From Chelydra serpentina (taxonomy: Eukaryota > Chordata > Testudines > Chelydridae): a stretch of 64,000 nucleotides of DNA. Position numbers and translations under genes: made by a program. The notes below the pieces were generated by a model. The model was not told the DNA's origin and did not search any database. It saw only the letters and a list, made by a program, of their open reading frames with translations. Shown piece by piece: positions 10,819 to 22,800 of this stretch (positions within the stretch are counted from its first letter, which is position 1; every line of letters begins with the position of its first letter). Location of the stretch: the NCBI GenBank assembly GCA_037349315.1, contig JBAIAC010000265.1, positions 126,501-190,500 on the forward strand. The letters run 5' to 3'.

Positions 10819-13800
10819 GTATGTACACAAATGGGATGGGACTGGTTCCATGGGGCCTTAACCATTCATATCTGCTTTTTCCCTTTCCTTCTTTTACAGT
10901 GTTTACACATTCACTGTATATATTCTTTGACTCGTTACCTCCATTGCTTATTAATACCCTTTTATGTTTAGAAAAGTTATCAGAGTTCCCTCCCTGCTTT
11001 TTCTCTAGGTTAGAGATTTTCTGCCTCTAATTTGGATTTACTTTACTAATTACCAGGGCCGGCCCACAACATTTTGGCACCTGAGGCGGGGAGCTCAAAT
11101 GACTCCCCCCTCACTTGGGCCAAAACTTTGAAAAGTCTCTTGTGCCCTCCTTCCTCCAGCACAGCACTCCATCATTTCTGTGCATCTAGAGCAGAGAGAA
11201 TAAATATGCACCAGCAGCAGACAATTTTCTACACTCTGGGTCCTAGTGGCGCCTGCCCCCCGCCAAGTCTGGCACCTGAGGTGGTTTGCCTCATGGTAAG
11301 GCCAGCCCTGCTAATTACCATTTTCCAGGCTTCCTAGGCTAGTCAATCACCTTCCTTTCTTCTGAACTTTGCAGCCTCTTACTAGAGAGGATGTTTTCAG
11401 GGAGCTCTGGATTTACACCAGAGAGCAGAATCTGGCCCATTGTTATCATTAAATATGTATATCGTAGTAGCACCTAGAGGCCAACCTGATTCAGAGTCCC
11501 ATTGTGCTAGGTGCTGTCCAGACCGAATGACAATCTTTGCTCTGAAGATCTTGTCTTTCAGCCTTAATCCACACACATTCTGAGTGTGATTGTGGAATCC
11601 TCTTGTGATGGTGACCACTTGAAGTGAATGGGGCTACTTGTATGAGTCATTGCTCACTAGTGTAAATTCCACACTTGGCCCCATATTATATAATCAAACA
11701 CTGAGGGACATGTCTGTCTTCTCTCAAGTGTTTTATGTATGCCCGCTAAAGTGTACCATCTCAAATAAAACTATTTAATTTGTAAAAGAAAGAAATCCAT
11801 ATGAAATAAAGGAACGCCCATTGCAAAAGCAGATAAAAATGACAGAAGGGTTTATTTAGATAATCTCTATTGCTTTGTAGCATATTAAATGGTGGGGATT
11901 ATAAAAACAACAACAGTTCAGTTAAAATTCAAGCAGATAAAAGCTGGAGAGCTCATTCTGCTGGGTATGTTTGTTCTGTTGCTCTAGTTAACTCTGAGAT
12001 AGGCGCAGACACCCACTGATGGCTTCAGCTGGGTATACAATATCTATAGTTGCACTATAAACCCTCCTTTGTGTATGCACCATAAGCTTGGTCTCAGTTA
12101 CAGCCACAAAACCCAATGAAGTAATTGAGGTTAAATGGGTTTAACAGAGCAGAATTTGGGCATCTATCTTTCTAATAACTACCTTCAGCTGAGACATGGA
12201 TCCCTTAACTCTGCTAAAGGCTACAGGGATCATTTCAGTTAGATTCTTCAATAATATTAATTATTTGGACTAAGCCAGGTCAAAAACCAGCTGGTTATAG
12301 ATTGACCTCTGTCCTAGTCATATTCTGCATTTTAGACCCCAGAAGAGATGGGCTCAGCAATAAATTTGGTTCTAGTCCTGCATTTTGCAGCTTCCAAGAT
12401 TGTTTAAATAATAAAGACTTAAAGCTGTTTCTTTACTTTACAGGACAGTTGACATGTTCATTGATGACACAGACAGCACGGACACCACAGACCTGACCCC
12501 AGAGAGTGAGATGCTCCTAGTAAGTGAAGAGACAGAACCCTTTTCAATAGAGATATTAAGTAACATTTATTCTAGCAAGGGAAATGAAATTGTTTTGGTT
12601 AGGATTCTTACCAAAGGAGAGAGAGAGATGCTAGGTGCACAGATACAGTGATGATGGTGTTAGAATGGTCAGGGCTGGCTCCAGCTTTTCGGCCGCCCCA
12701 AACAAAACAAAAAACCAAAAACAAAACAACAACAAAAAACCCACAGCCACCCCAGAATCCCCAGACTGCCGCCCCTTACAAGGCATGTGCTTTGTCGTCT
12801 GGTGCCCGGAGCCGGCCCTGAGAACGGTGGTGGGCAACCTGTGGCCCGTCACAGTAATCCGCTGGCAGGCCGCAAGACAGTTTGTTTACATCGACCGTCT
12901 GCAGGCACGGCCACCTGCAGTTCCCAGTGACTGCGGTTCACCGTTCCCGGCCACTGGGGGCTACAGGGGACCATGCCTGTGAATGGGTGATGTAAACAAA
13001 CTGTATCACAGCCCACCAGCTGATTACCCTGATGGGCCGCAGGCTGCCCACCACTGAGTTAGAAGAACCTGTATAGAATAGAAAATGAGAAGTGTGGCTA
13101 ATTTTATTTTGGGGGCTAAAGAACAGATAATACTTCATGGAATTTTCAGATGCATGCAGTTTGGATTCACTCTTGCTGATTAAGGAAAAGTAATTTCCTC
13201 CGTGCCAGGAATCGCTGGGTAAAGCTCTAGGACCTGTGCTATGCAAAAGGTTGGACAAGATGGCAGTACTGTCAACCCAAAGTGTTCAAAAATCATGAGT
13301 CAGGCAGCAAACAAATCATGAGATTTGCTTAAAAGCTCAAAATAATTGCTTTAGTCAACACAAATTATTGTCTCAGTGAAATTTAATGGCATATAGAAGG
13401 TCAGACTAGATGATCCAATGTTCCCTTCTAGCCCTAATTTATACAAATCTATGAAAAATCATGAGATTTTTTGAAAATAGACTTGGGGTTCTTTTTATTT
13501 GCCTTCAGGTTTTTGAGCCTTTAGGCTGCACTTTCAGGCTTTTCTCCAGAGCCAACAGGGTTAGAAGTCTATTTGTCCATGTCACGGATCATGCACGCCC
13601 CATCCTCTTTTGGGATGGGGTATGGATCGTTACAGGCCCATGGGCAAGTCTGCATGACCCCTCTGGGTCTTGGAGTAACATGGCCTAACAACCAAAGTCA
13701 CTCTACCTGCCCTCGCAATCAGTAGGGCTGGTGAGGCAGGCCACCACTCCAGGGTGGGCGGCAGCCAGGCCAGGGGGACCCAGGCCAGGGGGACCCAGGC

Positions 13801-16800
13801 CCTCCCTTTCCACCGGGTCCCAACCCAGGGCCCTGTCAGTGGCAGGGTTGCCCACCACCAGCTTGGCAGCGATCCAGCCCAAACACGCCGAGCTAGTCTC
13901 CGGCTCTCCAACCACCTCCCTGGCTTACTTCCTACCCACTTCTCTGCAGCCTGGGGGTCTCAGGGTCCCCTGGTCTCTCCTCCCTCTGTGGCATCTGGAG
14001 CCTGGGGGCCGGGAGTCGCTGCCATCTGGCTGGCCTCCACATCGTGAAGTGTCGGCAGTTCTTCAGCAGGATTCTGCAGCACACCTCCTTTCTCTCCAGC
14101 AGTCGGCCCCAAATGAATTGGGCTGCTCCCTTTGATACCTTGCCTCCAGCCGGAGCATGCACAGCACGGGCGAGGCCTCCTCGGCCTAAAGAGAGGAACT
14201 AACCCCTGCAGTCTTAGGGCAGGTGTTAGAGGACTTTTTTTTTTACCCGCTTACTTCCCTGGTCCTTATCGCATGAACAGAGAGCAACAATACCCAAAGT
14301 CCGAAGGTGCAAACAATTCGATGTTTATTGGGGTGAACTTTCAGCAAGCAACGTTTTTTATTTTTTTCCTTAGTGTTCCCCTTCCCAGCTCTGATGTGTT
14401 CCTGTTCCCATTCCCCCGCCTTAGCAAAACATGATTCCAATTCCCCCACCCCCAATCCCTATTCCCATTCTCCCCCTCTCCCCCCGCCCCCAGCTTACTT
14501 TCTGATTGACTGCAGACTATATAGTAAGATTTAGTTCTGCTTAGCTATACCGTAACCAGTTATTTTACTGAAATTTAACTAACCCATGCTAACATATTGT
14601 AACATGATGTAACCAATTATATTCCACCACCTTAGTTTACACCCAGCAAAATTAACTATACAGCAGACAGAAACCATTACAGAACCAGAGATTATACAGA
14701 CAAACAATAGGGAAATGGGGACTATAGTGATGTAAAATTCTCATGTCTTTGTTCTATTCCAGCTATTTATAAGTGAGTTCTTGCCAGATAGGATGCTATC
14801 AAACTAAGTTTCCTTTAAGCCTTAGACTAGCATAGTAAAAAAAAAAAAAGCCTATAAACAGGCAAACTAAATTCTTTAATTCTTGTTTTGTACCTCTATA
14901 ACTAGCTAAGTAATAAAAATACACCTACATTCTTAAAATATAAGCCTTACCAACAGGCCTAAATATCTATATCTTAACAGTGGGGTATACACAGCCTGTC
15001 ACAGTCCCCCACATTCCTGTAAGTTGTGGAGTTTTATATTATGCCACTAGCCCTCTGTCAAGTCTTTGGCCACTTTCCTCACTACATAAAACTTCCCAGA
15101 AAAGAAGAAGACTCTAAGACCAGCTCTTGGTAAATTCCTCTAAACATCTGGACAATATTTTTCCTCTTTGTTTCATAGGTGGATGAAAGTTTCTACAAGA
15201 GCAAAAGCAATTTGGAGGGGCAGGTGCAGACAAGCATCACAGGTAACTTAAGAGAAGCCAAGTAAAATATATAGATGACTTAAGAATAGTTGATCCATTT
15301 TCTGTCATTGGCTCTTATACCCCACCTATGAACAAGAACGTACCATTCAGATGTCCCCTAGTTGCCATTAGCTTATATGGCCATGGCAGATTCCAGCAGA
15401 GATTAATATAGTCCTATGTCTATTTGGGGCTCTAAAAGCTCAGTATTCACATTGCTCCGTATAACCCCATGAGATGGGGTGTTCTACTCACCACCAGGAC
15501 AGCACCTCATCTTGGCCACTCTGAGGATTAACTCTGCAAGGCCAACACCCCTTTCTGCACTTGCACATCATCTCTTCATCCTCTCTGCCTGGTCTGAAGC
15601 CTCTCTCTTGCTCCAGGAGTTGCCTCTTCATGACTCAGCCCTCTAGCCAGTCCCATTCAGGCTTGTGTATCAAAGTCCCTTCTCACCAGCGGTCTCAGGC
15701 AGTCTTCCCTTTCACTGTCCCTGGTGCCACTCCCTCAGTGGCTGGGAGGAGAACCAAGCCCACCCTTTTCTCTGGGTTCTAGCTCATGGACCCTCTAATC
15801 AGCAGCTAAAGTTTATTCCCTCATAGACCTTGCTGCCTTTCCCTGAATCTTCCCTCTCTCTGAGTTTGCCAGTCTCCCAACTGCCTACTCCCACGGAGTA
15901 ATTGTGGGCTACTTGTCTTTATAGACCCAAACCTGTTCCTTCCTCCTCATATGGGCTGCCTCATGCAGTCAGGGGATTACTTAGCCACCTGATTCCCCTC
16001 ACCTGTGGCCTGTTGGGCTAATTAGCCCCATTCTCAATCTATATTAATCCTTTCCAGGCAAGTGTGGGGTGAACACCCCTCATACCTCCTCTGAGCCCCT
16101 TGTTTACATGTTTTCACCTGTTATCCCACTAACATTCTACCTTCGTACACTGACTTTGACTTTTGAGCACCGAGACATTAATTCACTATATTACTACAGC
16201 TGCCTGTCAATTTTAATACAATAAATATTTGCCCAATAATTAAAATCAGTTACTGTATTTGAAATGCTGTTGTTGCTCACTTTTCATAGACTCATCAGTT
16301 CTGTATTCATCACTGACATCATAAAGTCCCATATAAAACCACGTCTCCCCTCATGAGAATCTTACATTGAAGAGAAGCCATTTTCTAATCTGTGTGATGA
16401 CAACTTTTGGCATGAAGTTCTTTCAGAATTGCTGATTTCAGTGCTGAGAGTCTCTCTCAGCATCCTCAAGGAGCGGAGAGGGAGCATAACTGCAATTCAC
16501 TACTCCCAGCATCATCACACAATGGGCTCTGGCCTCTAATTTATAAAAAATAAACTTAATAAAAGTTCTATTTTTAAAACATTTTATTGGGAACCAAATG
16601 CATCTAAATTGCCTAAAACTCATATGGCTGTGCTGGGGAGTTGGTGTGAGATTGGAGATTGCTGTGAAATAGGCTAGTATAGCCTTGTTGTTCCATGAAA
16701 GATCTCGTCTATGACCTGTTGTTATCTGAAGATGTCACAAGACAAGATATCAGAGAGATTCACCCTGGGGGAGCCTCTGCCTGTCCTCTGAAGCCCTTCT

Positions 16801-19800
16801 GAATCTGGATTTATTTTTGCAGTTGAAGAGGCTGATGAGATGCTGATAAAATGCGAAGGTGGTGTTGATGCAGCCCTTGAATATGCCAAAACATGGTGTA
16901 AATATGTCAAAGAACTCCTGAGCTGGATTGATAAACGCCTGAATTATGGTAAGTCCCATTAGTGGAATCCATAATCTCTCCTCTGCTTCCATTTATAGTA
17001 CCAAATTCTCTCATTGCATAAGAGTGAAGTAGGGCCAGCTTTAAGACCTTGTACTCTCATAGCTTGGTGTTTCTCTGCAGAGCCAGCAGGGGGGTTACTG
17101 CAGGCAGTAGTGGATTCAAATAAGCTAACAAGGAACAGGTGAAAGGTTGCTCTTCTAACTTGGGTCTGAACCAGATATTAAAATGCAGAATCATTTCTTA
17201 GCAGAAAAGGCCAGCCTACAAGTTCTTCTAGTCCTAGAACCACCTCTAGGATGATGCTAATTCACATACTGGCTGAGCAATACCTCTGTTCTTGGGAGAC
17301 ATCCCCCTGCCACTGAAGATCGAGAGGCTAACCTGTTCTTCCCTTTCACAGAAATGGAGTTTGCCAAAAGCATTGTGAAGATAGCAGAATCAGGCCAATT
17401 TACCATTAAACAACAGGTATAATTTATTTGGGATTTTCCTTCTTGGATTGCTTTCACTGTACAAGAGGGTTTATTGTGCCACTGTGTATACATCACTCAC
17501 GGAGCCAAATCAGCTCTGTTTTGAATCATGTTGAGGCCTATAGGACACCATTTCCCATGTGTTAAAAGCACAATGCTGCAAAGAAGTTCAGTAATTTGCT
17601 GTGTACAAATCTAAGCAAGGGCATTAAGGATATTCTAAATGCCAACATAACATAAGAACATCCCAGACTGGATCAGACCCATTATCCATCTAGCCCAGTA
17701 TCCTGTCTCCACCAGTGGCCAATACCAGAAATCTCAGGAGAAGGTGCAAGAAACGGCACAGTAGGCAGCTATGGATAATCTGCCTCCTATGAAAGTTCAT
17801 CCTAACTCCTAATAGTTAGAGATTGGTTTAAATCCTGAAGCAGGAGGTTTTATATTCCTTCCAAAAGTTCTGTCTAGCATTAACTGTCATAGTTAATAAA
17901 GCCATCAGAGCTGGGACAATTCCCTTTTTCTTCCATATGGTTATAAAGGGAACAAAGATTGTTCTATGCAGTAGACAAAGGGATGTATTTGTAATATGTC
18001 AAAGGAGTGGAACATAGAATAAAAACTCCCTTTGATGCTGCTTTTTGATGTGCAGTGTGTGTGTGTTATGGCTGTAATCAACATGGATAACCATTTCAGT
18101 TCATAATAAGCAAAAGCTCTTTAACCTGGAGAAGCTGTTGTGACTACCTGGTATTTCCGATGCACACTCTCTGCCTCTCCAGGTCTGCATGCCACTCCAG
18201 CTGCTCTACACCATGGTCCTGGAAAATGACATAAAGATTGGGAGTTTAGCCATTGAGACTGCAGGGGCTTTGCAGCTGAGAGAATACTGCCAGGTACTGT
18301 ATTTCCTGCTTAGGACAGACAGTTTAATCTCACTGGTTAGCCAAAGGGAGCAGCCAGGGTAGCTCAAGGGCCCATTAATCTTTTGGGAGCTAGATGCTCT
18401 CTCTGATATGACTGAGAGAAAAGGGAAGGAAGTCCCCACCCAGCTTCTGGGAAAGGGAAGTTGCTTCCCAACAGAGCAGCATTCTGAGAGCTTTGGTTTC
18501 TGATGTCATAGCCTCAGCTGCCAGAGATGGTGCTGTTCTCAAACCATGTCTCTCTGCAGCTTCCTGTGACCAGCATCTATATGGTACCTCAGTTATCTCG
18601 GGTCAACAGCGACGGTGAAAGAGCCAGAAAGACCCCAGCTTGCCTCTCAGGGGCCAGGTGGAATCTGCAGTCTCTTCTTACTAGAGAACTGCACACATTT
18701 GATCTGGAGTTGCTGGGAGGCAGCAAACACAGGGCCTTTGCACAGTCCCTTTCCAGAGCAGCACCTCGCCTAGGCCCATCCTGCCCATTCTTCCATGCAT
18801 GTGAAGAGTGTTTCTGCTCTGCTGAACTGGCAGGATGGCAGGACCTGTGCAGGGGGATCACATACTATAGCACAGAGCTCCACTCTGCAGGGGTTCCTGG
18901 CATATCTGTGTGTAACAGCTCATTAGGAGCTAAATGGTCTGGGAGGATCTGTACCTACTCCATCGTTCCTCTCAATGGTGTGCATGTGCGAGGGAGGGAG
19001 AGACACACACAGTCGGAAACCTAGTCTAGCTTTAGGCTGCGGTGGCAGCTGCAGAGCAGCTCAGGGTATGTCTACACTTCGGTTAAACACCCACAGCTGG
19101 CCTGTGCCCACTGACTCGGGCTTGTGGGCCTCAGGCTATGGGGCTGTTTAGTTGCAGTGTAGCTGTCCAGGCTCAGGCTAGAGCCCCAGCTGGAACGTGT
19201 ACACCACAATTAAACATCCTCATCGCCCAAGCCCCCGAGGCTCAAGTCAGGTGGGCTGGGCCAGCCATGGGTGTCTAATTCCAGTGTAGACATACCCTGA
19301 ATTACCTGGAAGGAGTTTTTCTGCCTCCCTGCTAGTTTGCCCCATTACTCAGGCCGAGGCAGGGCAGGTGCTTTAGACTTTCCCCTCTTGCAATCTTGAT
19401 GACATAAAGTGACTTGGTTTAATGTAACCTTTTACTGGTGTGGGCATGAAAAGAGGCTGCAGGAGTAGAGGGGTAGGGTTAACAGCCTGACACTGATCCT
19501 TAAACAGCTTCAGCCTTTGTAAGACAAGGTGAGGATCATGTTTGGGGCTCAGAAATGTTAACGCCAGAAGAAACCATTGTGACCATTTCATGTGACTTCC
19601 TGTCTAACATAGGGCTCTCAGTGGTGTCTACATCAAGTATTATTCAGTGTTCTTGCCAGAAAGTTACAGAAGTATGGGCTGGATGAATGGACTACAAGGT
19701 GGATAGAAATCTGTCTAGATCATCAGGCTCAACGGGTAGTGATCCATAGCTCCATGTCTAGTTGGTAGCTGGTATCAAGTGGAGTGCCCCAAGGGTCAGT

Positions 19801-22800
19801 CCTGGGGCCGGTTTTGTTCAATATCGTCATTAATGATCTGGAGGATGGTGTGGACTGCACCCTCAGCAAGTTTGCAGATGACACTAAACTGGGAGGAGTG
19901 GTTGATACGCTGGAGGGTAGAAATAGGATACAGAGGGACCAAGACAAATTAGAGGATTGGAACAGAAGACATCTGATGAGGTTCAACAAGGACAAGTGCA
20001 GAGTCTTGCACTTAGGACGGAAGAATCCCATGCACTGCTACAGACTAGGGACTGAGTGGCTAGGCAGCAGTTCTGCAGAAAAGGACCTAGGGGTTACAGT
20101 GGACAAGAAGCTGGATATGAGTCAACAGTGTGCCCTTGTTGCCAAGAAGGCTAATGGCATTTTGGGCTGTATAAGTAGGAGCACTGCCAGCAGATCGAGG
20201 GACGTGATCATTCCCCTCTATTGGGCATTGGTGAGGCCTCATTTGGAGTACTGTGTCCAGTTTTGGCCCCTCACTACAAGAAGGATGTGGAAAAATTGGA
20301 AAGAATCCAGCGGAGGGCAACAAAAATGATTAGGGGGCTGGAACACATGACTTATGAGGAGAGGTTGAGGGAACTGGGATTGTTTAGCCTGCAGAAGAGA
20401 AGAGTGAGGGGCGGGATATGATATCTGCTTTCAACTACCTGACAGGGGGTTCCAAAGAGGATGGATCTAGACTGTTCTCGGAGGTACCAGATGACAGAAC
20501 AAGGAGCAATGGTCTCAAGTTGCAGAGGGGGAGGTTTAGGTTGGATATTAGGGGAAACGTTTTCACTAGGAGGGTGGTGAAGCACTGGAATGGGTTACCT
20601 AGGGAGGTGGTGGAATCTCCTTCCTTAGAGGTTTTTAAGGTCAGGTTTGACAAAGCCCTGGCTGGGATGATCTAGTTGGGGTTGGTCCTGCTTTGAGCAG
20701 GGGGTTGGACTAGATGACCTCCTGAGGTCCCTTCCAACCCTGAGATTCTATGATTCAAGCCCAATAGCTTCTGGCTGAGCTAGAGTATAGCTACGCTGTT
20801 TTCACCTGCATCTTTATTCCCTTGCAGCCTCTCACAGCCAAGAGGAATGAAATTGAGAAGTGGCGGAAAGAATTCAAAGATCAATGGCTAAAGGAACAGA
20901 AAAGAATGGTAAGAGATGGAAAATGGTGAGAGCCAGGCCATCTTGACCGCTACAGGCCCAGAACACTGAGAACACGGGGCCTCTCAGAACATGTAGGGAG
21001 AAGTGCTAACAGCAACCTTAGCCTTACTGGGAACCCTTTACCCTGCCCTACACTGCTCTGCAAGGTGGGAAATCCCAGAGCTTGGGCTGCAGCCTGAGTC
21101 CTAACATCTACACTGCAATTAAACATCCCCTTAGGCTAAGCCCCATGCCCCATGGGGGGGAGGGATAGCTCAGTGGTTTGAGCATTGGCCTGCTAAACCC
21201 AGGGTTGTGAGTTCAATCCTTGAGGGGGCCATTTGGGGATCTGGGGCAAAAATTGGGGATTGGTCCTGCTTTGAGCAGGGGGTTGGACTTACTACTAAGG
21301 TCCCTTCCAACCCTGATATTCTGTGATTCTGTGATCCTTAGTCAGCTGGCATGGGCCAGCCACTGGTGTCTAATTGCAGTATAGAGATACCCATTCATCT
21401 CAATGGGGTACATGCTCTAAAGCCTGACAATCATCAATATGTAAATAATTAGTTGGAGGTATGCAGTGAGGATAGTGCTGAGTCAGGGCATTGTAGACAG
21501 GAGGAGTTAGCACAGGGCTGGGAGCCAGGAGATGCTGAATTCTAGTCCTACTTCTTGGTATTGTAAGTGATGCTTGCATAGAGTCCTCTCCACAGTCTGA
21601 CTCCTGGCTAGCAGTGGCCTTAGAGTAAGTGACACTCGGCACCCAAGAAACAGATGCTTTTATGACTAGCAGACTTGTGGTCCCAGTCTCCTTCCAGCCT
21701 GACGATGTGCCCTAAACGCCCTCCTTCTCGGATTCCAGAATGATTCACTGTCATCCTTGCGCAAGTCCCGCCTGTACTACATACAGCGCTGTGAGGAGCT
21801 GGAGAAAGCCAAGCTGCTGAGTGCCAAGGCAGAAGATGAGTACCAAAGCCTAGCAGCAACCCACCCTGGCAGCGCCAACAAGCAGCTGGAGAAACGGCGC
21901 CGCTCTCGTGAGGAGGCACAAGTGAAGGTGATGGGCTTGTATCACTTCTCTCTTATACAGAAAACTGGGGAACAGACTCAGCGAACTGGAAGCCACTTGT
22001 AATATTGGGCACTAAGTAAAATATTATGAGGCTACTGGGATGTGGGGTTGAGCAGGGCTAGGTCTTGAGTTTTCAGCCTTTAATCACTTTGGATACCCTC
22101 TGCTCTTTCCCATTTTTGGCACCCACAAAGGCACCTGTGCTCAGAAGAGTTTGGTACCCTGAAGTAGCTTGTTCCTCATGTAAAGAGGAATATTCAATGC
22201 TCAGTGGCTTTACCATGCTGGGCTAGATACCCCTGTAGGCTGAACACCTAGCATTACAACTGAATGTGCTGCAGAGCAATGCAGAGCTCCAGTGACACAG
22301 ATGGGTTTTGAATTCACTAGCCTTGTGGAGAGTTTGCAGCCTGTTAATTAGAGATGACCAAAAATTTTGAATGCAAATTTTTGTTTTGTTTAAAAATGGC
22401 CTTTTTTCCAAATCAAATTTGTTCATGAAAAATTGTTCACATTACTGAAATTTTAAATTTTTCACAAAAATATTTGTCCCGTCTTTGTTTTTTAAAATGT
22501 ATCAACAAAAGTATTGAAAATCCGCACTAAGACTTAATATAAATGCTTAACAAACAAGCCAATAGCCCCATCTAGCTCATCTCCCATTGTGTTCTGCGTT
22601 ATCATGTGTCACCCCCACTCATGGCAGCACTGTGGTTGCCTGCCCATGATTTCCAGGGTTCCCAGCCTGGCATTGCTGCTGCTTCATTCTTTATTTTGCT
22701 GCACCCAGGTTCAGGAAACAGAAGCTTCTTACAAGATGTGCATCAGTGATGCCAACTCTCGTCGGCAGGAGCTGGAAAAGGTGCGGGAGAGGATTGTCTC

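Noticed and set aside
12302..12496. ORF overlapping GMIP exon 3 in another frame
   Set aside because: The GMIP frame is supported by splice sites and phase; this frame is a shadow.
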